This document shows positions 31,202-43,756 of a DNA stretch of 64,000 nt, in pieces. The translations under genes and the position numbers were made by a program. The stretch covers positions 113,435 to 177,434 of the forward strand of contig NW_005178452.1 of assembly GCF_000341285.1 (NCBI RefSeq). Direction: 5' to 3'. Below the pieces are notes generated by a model. It was not told the origin of the DNA. It saw nothing but the letters and a program-made list of their open reading frames with translations, and made no database searches. The stretch's first letter is position 1. Each line of letters opens with the position of its first letter. Source of the DNA: Galdieria sulphuraria (Eukaryota > Rhodophyta > Bangiophyceae > Galdieriales > Galdieriaceae).

Positions 31202-33765
31202 TCATTCGTGTCGATCGTTGTATATCAAAACAGCGTGTTGTTGAAAAGCCATGTTGGAAAAGATACCGATGCACTCTCCTCTCAATGTATAATGATTCGG
31301 CTAATAAAACACTTCAATATTTGAGGAAAAAGTTGAACCACGCTACCTTGAAGCTAATTGGTTCTTGTTCTCCAACAGGGGCTTGTTGACCATAGTCTCC
31401 AATAATATGTTTAGCTTCAACATGAATGGGAGGTGCTCCAGTCAAACCGGAAACCATCTAACCATCGCCAATCTCAGCAAAGACTATTTCATAAAAAGTC
31501 ACATATCATTATACCATTTGCATAGCAATGTCTTCACAATTCTTGTTGTCACGAATCCACTGGAGAACTCTTCTATCAAACGCGCAATAATACCAAAATA
31601 AATATTCACTTTTCATAAACTCTATTTTGGTAAGCATAATGGAATATCTTCATTCTCGTTCAGATACAAAGAAAAGCACACAAAATTCCATCTATCTTAC
31701 TTGTTCTGAGTAGAATCCGTAGGAATATGGGTCACATATTCATATTCATTCTCACGAATCTTGACAAACAAATGAGCATTTTCCTTATTATTATCCCATT
31801 TTGCCTTACATTTCTATGCGCTCTAGGAAAAAATCCAGTGAGTGACTCTGAGGAATCGTTCCATATCTGAAAAGCATAAAGGATATCCTCATGATCGATA
31901 AACATGTCATCATCGCATATCAACACAGCCTATAGAAAAATAATATCTTTTATATTGATCATCTTTTATCCTCAAGTGCTTACCTTTGTTTCTATTCCTT
32001 CCAATGGCAAAAACCTGTTGTTGAGAGAATCAAAAGGCATCGCGACGATAGAAGTTTTGTTCTCATCCAATGCAGTCAACAACTCCTCGGAAGGCTGTCC
32101 AATGTTATTCAATAGAAATATCAAAACAGGACTAATCTTACTTGCTTTAATGGATTGTGCCACAATACAAATATACGATGAACCCTAGGATTCTCTTGAT
32201 AATGTCTAACAAGTCTTTGAACCAACTGTTCTCTATTGAAAGTGGATAGGAGAACGGTAAAACGATCCTGAATAGAATATCGATGAGGCTTTATCAGAAT
32301 TCCTTTCAGTAACCAACGTCATAGAGTACGATAGCTATTTACTTGCCTGCTGAACAAACTGCTGACTGCATATTTTAGTTTGAAATTCTTGATTGTCGAA
32401 GGTATCATTATTTTGTTCCGTTATCAACTGCGTATCCAGTTTCAAAGCTGTGTCAAACATCAAAGGATACAAAGTTACCTGTCTATATATGTAAGCTATT
32501 TGTGCATCTATCCATGACAAGTTTTTCATGCGTTGTGAATAAAACATATTCCAATGTTTGACATAACTGTGAACAACCAAAGCCTATTGAACCTCTTAAT
32601 CTTAAGTTTGGCATTTAGTCTTCCTATTCACACTAACTTGTACGACAAATCCTTCAACTATATATCGACTAGCATTGTCCATCTGTAGAAACCAGTCATT
32701 ATTAGAGTCTAAGAACGAGAATTTCAATCGTTTGATTTACCTTCAAAGTAGTCACTAGAGGATTGAGCCATCTATAAACAAAGTTTATGGATATTACTTG
32801 CAGTAAACCTTGAATTACCTCGAATGACCATCATTCGTATCGACTAGTGCAGAATAACCGGAATCGATATGTCTTTTCCAGATAGAAGACTAACAATAAC
32901 ATACACATTCTCGTATCTGTCATACCAAACAAGACAACTTACCTCTTCTACAAGTTGTGGTGTCTTTCGAATCTTTTTTACTAACAACGCGGGTGAATGT
33001 AGAAGAATGACATTCTCAACTTGTTCCATTTCCATCAAAATGACACAACATTGATATGTAATACGAACCATTCCATATCCAAATCTCATCTATTCCATTT
33101 TTCAACATGGTTGCGAAGTTATCCTCTAGTTGTCGACAAGCTGATAATGTACTATTCAATATCTCCTAAACGAAATGGGATGACTCAGTTATATTCAAGT
33201 TCATCTTACCCAATCGTTGCAGTCTACTTCAACCATACGACTCGAACTCTTATCTTTCTTTTGGTCATTAGAATAGAAAATACCGAGTTGGTTTCGTAGT
33301 TGTCTGTCTACAAGTAAATACAAATTGTCTTCTTCTTTGTACTATCGAATGTCCTAATGAGTATTTACAACAAAAAATGATAACTGTATAACTATACCTT
33401 GTTCCACAAAGTTAATGAGACATTCATATATTCCAGCTTACAAACAGGTAATCCAACCATCACTCTATTACCAACACCTAATAACAAAAATGAAAGTTGC
33501 CAATCAACTATACTCTCTGTTTGCTATACCATTCAATTGACAATAAAGAGAAAACACATCACTACGACCAACTGTAGACGATGCTTGGTTGGGTCGTCTC
33601 AAGAAAGTGTTTCCAGTCACGAATAACTGATACAACAATAAGGCTGAAACGGACTACAACTATAAGTCAGTTGACAGTGTACATTATGTAACTTACAGCG
33701 ACCAACAATATTATAGCTCTCCGAGAACATCGGCTTCTCCACGTGTCGACCTTTCCTTGCATCAT
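31202..33765 (-). CDS. Exostosin-type glycosyltransferase (GT64), 573 aa, 17 exons
   Basis: Type II Golgi glycosyltransferase. Minus-strand exons: 33765-33697, 33653-33530, 33477-33398, 33341-33210, 33165-33069, 33019-32943, 32889-32819, 32771-32741, 32682-32638, 32583-32347, 32267-32142, 32094-31984, 31929-31810, 31759-31701, 31647-31515, 31457-31347 and 31300-31202. Introns are 43-79 nt; phases agree throughout. An N-terminal membrane anchor (RAIILLVASVSALLLYQLFV) precedes a poorly conserved stem region. The GT64 domain of exostosins follows (about 320-573): DRFTVLLSTFNREQLVQRLV, IFVLWHNP, the metal-binding CDDDMFIDHEDILYAFQIW, GFFPR, YSIMLTKIEF, NKNCEDIAMQM and LRGECIGIF. Intron 10 (32346-32268) starts GC within GCAAGT. 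The acceptor sugar is unknown; heparan-type or GIPC glycosylation are the roles of known relatives. Confidence 0.85.
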
Positions 33766-33988
33766 TGGGTCATTTCCCCAAGCAATGGCCCGATAAAGAA
33801 ATTTGCATGAAGAATTTTAAGATTGAGAAAATCCATGTTATAGAGACAACATTTTACATAAATACAAGATGAAAGATTGCGTCTCAAAAAATATGAACCA
33901 TATTATTGACTAATTGTATAGTTTCATATGAGTGGATCATGCTATTCCATATCTATATATGGATATATCTGAATATGTGTGGGCGTAA

Positions 33989-35324
33989 TTAGTCACCCAT
34001 CTCCAAACCGTCCTCCAATTGTGACTCACTGTCTTCCTGTTCCATTACATTTTCCCAATCAGTATCTGAATCATCACAAAAACCACCACCGTCCTCGAGA
34101 AGCAACATATCATCGGAACTGAATACGCGACGAATTCCAGGTTGATTGCCATGTGGTGAGCGATGAGCGTTTGCCCAAGCACAAACTCTTCTAAACAGTA
34201 TGGAAAGGTCATCACGAAGGCGTTCAAACTTCCCGGGTATCTTTCGAACCCTCTTCTCATCCAAGTAAAGCTCTCTATTAACCTCTATTTGAATGCAGTG
34301 ACGTCCTTGACGAGGATTCCCATACATTCTTAATATGGCAGCTCCTGCATAAGGTTCATTCAATGAAATGCGATATCCCAAGTCTTGTAAAGTATCAACA
34401 ACAACTGAAGTAAACTCTGGGCCAGCACTCTTTCCCCTCAAGTTACCAACTACCATATCCGGTCTACGAGTACCTTCCGTATCGGGAGTCATCTTATTGC
34501 CTTTGGACTTCATGGAATGAAAATCAATATGAAAAACGGTTCCAAACTCCTGAAACGTGCTTTCTAACTGTCTTTGAAGTTCTCTATGATATGCCCTATA
34601 GTAATGTTCCAAACGATATTGTACTTCCGCAACACTAAGTTTACGTTGATAAACACGAATACCAGGAACTACATATTTTCGCAACAACCCAAGGCCTTTT
34701 TTTGTCTTTTCTGAAACAGCAAGAGTTTCTGGCCACTCTCCATCTACAAGTTCCATATCGATATCATTCGGAAAACGGTTTACATCTACCGAAAATAATT
34801 AAGTTCAGCCTATCCATTTATATCTGTACCCATATACCTATATAGCAGCGCGGAAACAGTGCATACAAAACGACAGCACCCGAATCTACAGCACTCAGAA
34901 TCAACTCATCGACATAAGCATCTTCTCCCCAACGGAGTTTACTAATAGGAGTTGCTGACCCAAAATCTGCTGGATAGTATCTTCCCGAGTGTGGACTATC
35001 CATGACTACAGGCGCTCTTCGTGAAATGTGTGGATAGTAAACTTCGTATACGGGCAACTTGTCATCCGTGCCTATGGCAACCTCACTTGTGGATGTCGCA
35101 GAAGTTTTAGGAGACACCGTTTTCAAAGGATGGAAGAGGAAACCATGACTAACTGGTGCAGAGCGACTCAGTTCCACATGCTTGCCAACTAGACTTTCCA
35201 TGTCCTTGGCGTGTTTTTGGGCAGATGACCGTTTTCCGCGTGCAACTTCCCAATTCTGGTCATGGCCTTTAGCACGAAATATGCTGTTGGGAAATATGTG
35301 GTCCCTTTCGTCTAACTTGGACAT
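33989..35324 (-). CDS. N-formylglutamate amidohydrolase (FGase) family protein, 427 aa
   Basis: Zinc-type deformylase fold (Pfam FGase), in bacteria the last step of one histidine degradation route. Exons on the minus strand are 35324-34838 and 34785-33989 with a 52-nt intron; the joint restores DVNRFPNDIDM. Family signatures are APVVMDSPHSGRYYPADF, the conserved RWGEDAYVDEL, DVNRFP, VFHIDFHSMKSKGN and NEPYAGAAILRMYG, with RHCIQIEVNRELYLDE near the end. An N-terminal ~95-residue charged region and a C-terminal acidic tail (DDSDTDWENVMEQEDSESQ) are extra compared with bacterial enzymes. The substrate in an alga is unknown. Families like this are mostly bacterial, so transfer is a possibility. 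Confidence 0.85.
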
Positions 35325-35536
35325 GTCTCAAGAAAACCCAACCAAGTTCAGCCAGGAGAAGAAAACTTGGCCAATGCCGTCTAATCAAAACGTCTAAATG
35401 ATAATCCCTTCTCAGAGAGGATAGGAACCCTCCTGCTCTGTTTTTATTATAAACCATCAACATCGTTTTGGTAAAACAAATATGCTTCAATTGATAACAT
35501 ATACTATATATGTGTATACAGAATGTATCGAAAGTA

Positions 35537-36420
35537 TCAAAAAGCACCCGCATCCAGAGCGATGAGGGAGCCTATACAAGCCAAGCACATTGCACAGTCA
35601 ATGCAAGTTTGTATTTCTTGCAAGCGTAACTGTCGCTCTTGAAAGTATGCACTCGATAGAGGTTCAACATGAGTTTCTTCAACAAAAAAATACTTACTTT
35701 TGCTGTCTAGTCACTGGGTCGTCTAATATTTGAGTGGCACGCATCTGACCAGGATTACCATAATATCCACCAGGTTGCGCATATACTGGAGGTGGTGCTT
35801 GAACGTTGCTATAAGGTTGAGGAGATCCACTGTTCCCGTAAGTAGTGTAATCATCACCAGTGTATCTTATTTCTAAATAGAGGTCTCCTTGGGAACGCCA
35901 AGAGCCATCCTTTTGTTTAAATAAAACAGGATACCAACCTATTCAAAGCGTATATAATATCCTATAGCCAGCCAATTAAAAAGACTAGACTTACCCAGTT
36001 GAGAACCATCCCCAAAAACTTGGTTGAGAGGAACTTCAGCTCTTCCAGCATTTTCTTTAGAAACATTGCGGTCTACATATACAAATGCAGTTAGATTGGA
36101 GGTATCTGGTGTCACCTGAATAGGAAACTCCATGGCGTTCCACACTATTTCTGTACCACTGCCCTTTACATTCTCGGTTCTAAAAAAGTCTTGTTGCGGC
36201 GAAGAGATAACTACATAAGCACCCTACAAATGAAAAGAATACATAAGGACTATTACACCTGAATTCAAGGAGTCTTACTTCCGAGTTGGTTGGAACCGGG
36301 ATATTCTGTGCTCGAACGACTACAAAAACAATTTGTCAACAAGGATGGAATATATGGGAATAGAATTTGATCTCAAAACAAAGTTGACCACTTACCGCTT
36401 ACCAATAGTTTCTTTCTCAT
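35537..36420 (-). CDS. C2-domain protein with Cys-rich C-terminus
   Basis: Exons on the minus strand: 36420-36396, 36319-36279, 36223-35995 and 35938 to about 35694, and a last exon near 35633-35537. The protein starts MRKKLLVSVVRAQNIPVPTN and forms a single small C2 domain (GAYVVISS, VWNAMEFPIQV, LTAFVYVDRN, AEVPLNQVF, GDLYLEIRYTG). C2 domains bind membranes, often with Ca2+. A Tyr/Pro/Gly-rich linker (VYAQPGGYYGNPG) leads to the end. The last exon in the best-looking frame reads QEIQTCIDCAMCLACIGSLI, a Cys-rich membrane-tail-like segment. However, the donor phase after RQQ does not fit the acceptor, so either an alternative end (KATVTLARNTNLH) is real or the splice is unusual. Introns are 55-76 nt. 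The C2 part is secure, the tail is not. Confidence 0.7.
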
Positions 36421-36524
36421 ACCACTACTCTATACGACACTGCCAACCCAAAAGGACAAGAATCAAATCCTCCCCCCACAAACGATTCCAAGTTTAAATT
36501 TCCTTTATTGGCCTTCATTAGTTA

Positions 36525-37982
36525 CTATTCTTTAGGAAGTTTATACTGTTCAATAATTCGGCGAGCATATTCTGGAACATGACGTTGTAAAATATTCGGA
36601 AAATTTCGCTTCATGTATAGATAATTTCGAGTGAAGTGAGAGTCGATAGAAAACCGAGCATATTCTAAGCCCTTTGGTCCCAATTTGTCAATAACGACTC
36701 CTAAAAGTTGAGCAATCCACATGGGCAAAGTCATTCCTTTATCATAAGCAGGAATGCTATTTTGGACGGCTTGTAAGCGATTGCCCGAAGAAGACAAAGG
36801 CATAGTCTCTATTTGGGAGCTTACTAAATCCAACATTTCCATTCCAATCTCATTACGAACAACTATCCACTGCCATCCAAAAGGTGCTCCCATGTAACCG
36901 ACAACCAAATCAGCTAATGAATTCACATAGTCAAAACAAGACAAACAAGATGGTGCAAAAATGTCCTTCAATTCATTAGTCTTTAAACCAAAAAAAGGTA
37001 CTGTTTCCGTCCATTGTTTGCCAGGACCGCCCACTACTTTATCGTCATGTTTGAAATGAACTCGAAAATCTTGCATAAACTCATAGTGGACCACTGTGTC
37101 AGGACTTGTAGAAGTTGTCCTTAGAAACTTGTCCAAACCTTTTCTTGTCACATTATCTACACAAGGAGTACCCAATACATATAGCTTTTCCAAACCCAAT
37201 TTGGACTGTACACTTCTCAAAGCTTCCACTTGACAACCAACGCCAATGACGCCTATTCGAGTAAAACCAGACGCTTCCACTGTGTCAAGAACTGAAAGAT
37301 TAGGTGATAACGTTGGTTTATTGACTCTCGAAGCATATATCTCCTCAGGCGTCGTTGCGAGAACAGGTTTGGGTTGAAAACGATCTTGCTCATCATTCCT
37401 GACACAAACGATTCCTTGAACTTTGCCAGTTTCAAGTAGTCTTGTGGCAATACTAGTTACAATACCACTCCACTGTGCACCCGGTAATGGTTGTTTTCTT
37501 CTAGCTGCTATCATGTTGAGATGAACTCCAAAATAGAGTTCATTTTCTACTTCCAAATCTCTTGACTTTCCATGAACTGTATATTCCAATTCGCTGATGT
37601 GTTGATTTAAAAAGGCACAACTATCCTTGACATAGTGTATGAAGCGAGTGTCACAAAGTCCACAGTGAGAACACAACGACTTTGCAGGATACTGACGGGT
37701 ATCATACTTTCCACCTAATCCACCATAATTTTTTAAACGTCGGTGTGGGTATTGCTCTTGTTCTTTCTGACTATAAGTAGACGATTTTCCTGTTACGCAA
37801 TATTTACGAACCCTCCTTCTTTCCCATACAGAGAAGAATACTGGACTAGGAACATCAACGTAGTGACCTAACCAAAAACAGACATTTTGTTTGACACCCT
37901 TAGATGAGAGTCTTCTTTTGTTTACTAGACTATGCTTCGTATATACTTTGCATGACGATAACCACACAACAAATCCTAACAT
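36525..37982 (-). CDS. FrhB/FdhB-type ferredoxin-dependent chlorophyllide reductase (BciB/F-DVR or HCAR-like), 485 aa
   Basis: Plastid enzyme of the coenzyme F420H2-dehydrogenase beta-subunit family with flavin and 4Fe-4S clusters. ATG 37982 begins MLGFVVWLSSCKVYTKHSLV; the first ~95 residues are Ser/Arg/Lys rich, fitting a transit peptide. The core has the cluster motif AKSLCSHCGLCDT, ELYFGVHLNMIAARR, ARRKQPLPGAQWSGIVTSIA, TRIGVIGVGCQVEALRSVQ, GTPCVDNVTRKGL, FAPSCLSCFDYVNSLADLVV and GYMGAPFGWQWIVVRN. Relatives are 8-vinyl reductase (F-DVR, BciB) and 7-hydroxymethyl-chlorophyll a reductase (HCAR). Red algae make no chlorophyll b, so the 8-vinyl reductase role is the likelier one (inference). 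Confidence 0.85.
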   Translation of the reverse strand: MLGFVVWLSSCKVYTKHSLVNKRRLSSKGVKQNVCFWLGHYVDVPSPVFFSVWERRRVRKYCVTGKSSTYSQKEQEQYPHRRLKNYGGLGGKYDTRQYPAKSLCSHCGLCDTRFIHYVKDSCAFLNQHISELEYTVHGKSRDLEVENELYFGVHLNMIAARRKQPLPGAQWSGIVTSIATRLLETGKVQGIVCVRNDEQDRFQPKPVLATTPEEIYASRVNKPTLSPNLSVLDTVEASGFTRIGVIGVGCQVEALRSVQSKLGLEKLYVLGTPCVDNVTRKGLDKFLRTTSTSPDTVVHYEFMQDFRVHFKHDDKVVGGPGKQWTETVPFFGLKTNELKDIFAPSCLSCFDYVNSLADLVVGYMGAPFGWQWIVVRNEIGMEMLDLVSSQIETMPLSSSGNRLQAVQNSIPAYDKGMTLPMWIAQLLGVVIDKLGPKGLEYARFSIDSHFTRNYLYMKRNFPNILQRHVPEYARRIIEQYKLPKE

Positions 37983-38440
37983 GGGACTAACTAACAATCT
38001 CCGCTACTTCCCTCTGACCCTTCATTGGGATTTCACTGTATATATATTTATATGTTAATGGAAACTTTTATCAACTACAATTGGATAGCTGAAACAGTAT
38101 CTAGCTATCATTATGGATAAGTAGCAGTTCAAACCCACAATCTTATATTGTTGTCTACCTTATCTGTTATCTTGTTTTATTCAATAGCTAAGAATTGACT
38201 AATAGGAGCATCATGAAAAAAATAACAATTTCACCAGATAATAACATAAACACAATGGTTTGAGCTACCATTTCATGCTTTATGAATTTATCATTCTTAT
38301 CTCTAATACTATTCCAGTGTTTTATTATCAAGAATGAAATGGAAATCAGTCTTCATTCGATGCTTTTGAACATTGGAGATTCTCGATTTCCGTTAGAAAA
38401 TTTGTTTTGGTGGACAGGAGTGAGTTTTTGTGGAAACGAT
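37983..38440. other. Divergent intergenic region
   Basis: About 460 bases between the start codons of the chlorophyllide reductase (minus) and the SNF1 kinase (plus). An upstream in-frame ATG at 38282 could extend the kinase by 53 residues but looks non-conserved; otherwise nothing is seen. Confidence 0.4.
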
Positions 38441-40166
<1,726 letters not shown>

Positions 40167-40403
40167 TGTTGATAGTGTTTCTTTTTGGATTGTTTCCATT
40201 TTTGAGATATTTTTTGAGCTTTGATATTATTTGTAAATATCTCTTGGATTTTTATTTATTAAGGAGTTTTGGGTTCTTCTATAAATGTTATAGAAGAAAA
40301 GCCCTCCTTGGAATAAAAGCCAATCATCATGGCAATCTCGAGTTCAATTTGAAAATAGAAACGGTGTACAACGGGAGAAGAAGACTATCGAGTTGAACAG
40401 ACT

Positions 40404-41297
40404 ATGCAAAGTGAAACAACACTTGTTTCGACTCCAATTTTGAAGTTATCATTCCTTCGTATTCCTTCTATCTTTAGAAAATCCAAGTCTACTCCAGAAC
40501 CTGTGTCGAAGGAATCTCCTTCCTTCAGAGAGGAGAAGACCACAACAACGATAAAGGATGTCTTCCCAGTAACTCGATACGCCACCCATTCTGTAAAGAA
40601 ACAGCAGTCAAAGAAAGAAAAGTCGACGAGTGAAACGACTACCATCACTACAGTACCCAAACGCAAGTCACCTCGAAAGAAGAGAATTGACACTTCTTTT
40701 CGGGGTCTTTTACGTAACGAGAACCAAAGCAGTAGTTGCACAGAAGACAAAGTATCTTTGGAACATACAACGTCTCCACCAACCACTCGCGTAAATACTG
40801 TTGAAGAAGGTGTTGCAACTGCCGCTGCGGCAAAGTTGTTGTTGGAAGCCTCACAAAGGATGCAAGACCAAGAAAGTGTCGATAGTCGAATGACAAGTAC
40901 TACTTGTAGTATACCTCATTCCTTGTCTTATCCAACCAACCCATGTGAACAACCGTTATCGAATACGAAGAGCGAAAAGACTGGTACATATCGAGTAGTT
41001 CTCTCAACGGATACAGTTGAGTATATCCATCAGATTCTGAAAAGAGAAGAAGATATCTGTAGATGGCAACAAGTGATGTTGAATTTCCTTGTTAGTAAAA
41101 CGAATACCACGAAATCATCAGATTCTTCGGAGCCTATTGGTGATAATGAAATGGAACAACAACAGCCATGGGAACAATTGTTGCAAGAACAAAAAAAGCA
41201 ACTTGTTATCGTAAAAGAATTGATCGAAAAAGCTGACCTTGAGTTGGTCACAAGTGATAGTGTATTGGATAAGAAGCATTCAGAGAAACAAGAGTAG
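40404..41297 (+). CDS. Hypothetical Ser/Thr-rich protein, 297 aa
   Basis: ATG 40404 opens MQSETTLVSTPILKLSFLRI. Most of the protein is low-complexity Ser/Thr/Lys (KKQQSKKEKSTSETTTITT, PKRKSPRKKR) and probably disordered, with a nuclear-localisation-like PKRKSPRKKR. A short Ala-rich helix (VATAAAAKLLLEASQRMQDQ) and a C-terminal helical part (EYIHQILKREEDICRWQQVM; QEQKKQLVIVKELIEKADL) look like coiled coil. No family is recognised. It lies about 240 bases after the SNF1 kinase on the same strand; no functional link can be shown. Confidence 0.6.
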   Translation: MQSETTLVSTPILKLSFLRIPSIFRKSKSTPEPVSKESPSFREEKTTTTIKDVFPVTRYATHSVKKQQSKKEKSTSETTTITTVPKRKSPRKKRIDTSFRGLLRNENQSSSCTEDKVSLEHTTSPPTTRVNTVEEGVATAAAAKLLLEASQRMQDQESVDSRMTSTTCSIPHSLSYPTNPCEQPLSNTKSEKTGTYRVVLSTDTVEYIHQILKREEDICRWQQVMLNFLVSKTNTTKSSDSSEPIGDNEMEQQQPWEQLLQEQKKQLVIVKELIEKADLELVTSDSVLDKKHSEKQE

Positions 41298-41380
41298 AGT
41301 TGTGTAGTCAGTTGAAAGCAAGTCTGAATAAAAGAGCATTCCTAGAATGGAAGAGCAGTTTCCATGGTTATCATTTTCTC

Positions 41381-41383
<3 letters not shown>

Positions 41384-41415
<32 letters not shown>
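41384..41415. repeat. (CT)n microsatellite, 32 bases
   Basis: Uninterrupted CT dinucleotides lie about 115 bases upstream of the ATG of the 3beta-HSD-type gene, in its likely promoter or 5' UTR. Confidence 0.95.
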
Positions 41416-41418
<3 letters not shown>

Positions 41419-41529
41419 GTTGCATAGTTTCATGTTACTTTGATTGGAACAGCCATTCAAAATAATTTCAATGATTATGTTGTGAAGTGGAGTGCCTTGT
41501 TGGACAACGAGAACTCATATATTGAACCA

Positions 41530-42936
41530 ATGGTGGATGACTTTCAGTTTTATAGAAAGACCAAGTTGGGTACTTGTGGTAAGTTAGAAAGGATATCATA
41601 GAACACTATTGAGTCATTTTCTATGTAGTTGTAGTTGGTGGTTGTGGTTATTTGGGTCAAAGGTTATTGAACCAATTGTGTAAATTGAGACAACTGGAAT
41701 TAGTGGCTGGAATCATAGTAGTAGACGTCCAACTATTGTCCGAGAGTGAGAAAAGAAGATATGATGGAGTGGAGTTTTTACACTGTGCTGCTGGTACAGG
41801 TCAACTTAAGAATTGGGGTGGCAAGTTGGTTCACATTCTGACCCTCTCTTCTGTCTTATCCTTGCTTGATAGATGAGTTCTGGAGAAAGTTATTTGGAGG
41901 AACAATATTCTTTGTAGCAGCTTGTGCCTCTACTGAACTCCATTTTGCAAGAGCGTATAGGACGAATGTTCAAGGAGTGGAAGAGTTGCTATGCATTGCA
42001 CGGTTATATGGTGCTAGGGCCTTTGTTCTTACCAGTACACATAATGTTGTATTTAATGGTACTCGTGAAATAGTGAATGAAGACGAGTCTACTCCCATTG
42101 TCCACCAATTTATGGATATTTATACACAAACCAAGGCAGAGTCGGAAAGATTGGTCGGTAATAGTTTTCTTTCCATTTTGTTATTGACATTGCATGTACA
42201 TATATATATATAGACATTGGGATGGAATGGTGTCAATCAACTACACACTTGTGCCTTACGTCCTGGAGGTATTTATGGTCCAGGAGAAAAAGTACATTTT
42301 GAAAGAATTCGAAAGTTGGCTAAACTCGGACTCCTTTATTTTTTGATTTCTCCCGTTCCCGAGAAGAATATGGTAAGTAATTCCACGAAATCTGAGTTTT
42401 GTGTCGAATCATATTGTTTGGAGGACTTTGTTCACGTGGATAATTTGGTGGATGCACATATTTTGGCAGCGCAACGGTTACATGAAGAAGCCATCGATCC
42501 AAATGTTCTTAAAACGACTAGCGGAAATGCCTTTTTTATTTCCGAAAACGATCCCCAGTGTTTACAAACTTTTTATATTCCTGCCTTATTGGCTTCAGGT
42601 ATTTCACCTCCACTATTTACTTTGTATATACCAAGAAAATGGGTATATCCTTTTGCTGTATGCACTCAATGGATAGCAAAATGGTTGAATAAGAAGCCTA
42701 TTTTGATGCCCATGGAGTTGAAAAAGTCCACCATGATTCATACTTTTACAAGTGAAAAGGCAAACAAGGCATTTGGATATATTCCAAGAAAGTCGATTCA
42801 AGCTGGTGTTGAAGAATGGTGTCGATATGAACAACGTCGTTCTCGAATGAATGAGAAGAGTAGGTTGGGCTCCATACTTATATTAGTTTTGATAGGGTTA
42901 GTTTTGTGGATCTCATTTGTTTTGTATCGAAAATGA
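41530..42936 (+). CDS. 3beta-HSD/sterol-4alpha-carboxylate 3-dehydrogenase-like protein, 407 aa
   Basis: Extended SDR enzyme of the 3beta-hydroxysteroid dehydrogenase family; ERG26/NSDHL members decarboxylate C4 of sterol intermediates. Exons are 41530-41578, 41629-41799, 41873-42153 and 42214-42936; introns are 50, 73 and 60 nt. NAD motif VVVGGCGYLGQRLLNQL is assembled over intron 1. Then HCAAGT, VFTNVQGVEELLCIA-like NVQGVEELLCIARLYGARAF, the catalytic Y-x-x-x-K in IYTQTKAESERL, ALRPGGIYGPGEK, and EDFVHVDNLVDAHILAAQRL. A C-terminal membrane helix (SILILVLIGLVLWISFVLY) ends the protein, fitting the ER. Intron 3 uses a weak donor GTCGGT. With squalene epoxidase it suggests an active sterol pathway; the exact step is not certain. 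Confidence 0.82.
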
Positions 42937-43140
42937 AGACCAAAATGATTACTTGGAAAAACTACCTTTTGCAAAGGTTGAAAAGAACAAAAGAAAGATT
43001 ACCATCATGTTTCACAATATTCTAATTTATCCATTCTTGAAAACATCGCTTTGAGAATCTCTCCGTTTCCAACCTTATCTTGGTGTCTACAAGATTGGAC
43101 CCTGTTCCTTCCAACCCCAAAAAGGAAGCGAATCTGTTGC

Positions 43141-43416
43141 TCACTTGGTGGCATAAGTTTCCCTAGGATAGAACCAGGCTTCTCCTAATCGTCTTCCAAC
43201 GACAGTTCCTAAACCAAGCATAAGACCTGATATGAGAGGAAATATGACGACATCTCTTATTCTCTTTGCTGTATCCTTCCAAGGTTGAAACTTGCTTTGT
43301 ACAATGCGACAAGCACAAGAACCTTCACAACTGCAAACTCCTCCTTGCAAACATGGACAATCTCTATTGTCAACTCGATCGCTTTCACTAGATGAACTTT
43401 GATTGTCTTGGTTCAT
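43141..43416 (-). CDS. Small single-helix membrane protein with Cys-rich segment, 91 aa
   Basis: The first ATG in frame is 43416 (MNQDNQSSSSESDR). A cysteine cluster, CPCLQGGVCSCEGSCACR, could bind a metal or form disulphides. It is followed by a basic stretch (FQPWKDTAKRIRD) and one hydrophobic helix (VVIFPLISGLMLGLGTVVG) and ends FYPRETYATK. The frame continues upstream to 43461 without ATG (KTLFCCVKALTSDF), so a first exon may be missing. Small outer-membrane mitochondrial proteins look like this, but no family is recognised. Confidence 0.5.
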   Translation of the reverse strand: MNQDNQSSSSESDRVDNRDCPCLQGGVCSCEGSCACRIVQSKFQPWKDTAKRIRDVVIFPLISGLMLGLGTVVGRRLGEAWFYPRETYATK

Positions 43417-43756
43417 AAAGTCGCTTGTGAGTGCTTTCACACAACAGAATAATGTCTTCAACGCCCACTACCACTATTCAATGTGATGATTTCCATTTCA
43501 CAAGTCATGTTTCCATAGAAAACCCAAAAAGAAACAACAACGAGTGAAACCAAAATATTTCCATATCTTAAACTGGTTAGCTTTTCTTGGATATCTAAGA
43601 ACACTCGTAGTCTGCATCGTCGTATATTTCACTTGCAAGTGAAAAGTGATGGTTCCATCGAATGAGCTCACTTTCATAAAACACAACAATCGTTTTATCA
43701 CGAAAACAAAAACACAATTTGCCTTACAAAGGCATCGCAAACATACGCTTTAACCA
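43417..43756. other. Intergenic / cyclophilin 3' UTR
   Basis: An 80-codon minus-strand frame (43498-43740) starts just after the cyclophilin stop; I take it as 3' UTR. Nothing else is seen. Confidence 0.4.

Noticed and set aside
38282-38440. In-frame ATG giving 53 extra residues at the start of SNF1 kinase
   Set aside because: The extension has no kinase-family resemblance and ATG 38441 fits the usual short N-terminus.
43498-43740. 80-codon minus-strand frame after cyclophilin
   Set aside because: It starts just beyond the cyclophilin stop in the same transcript and is hydrophobic low-complexity; taken as 3' UTR.
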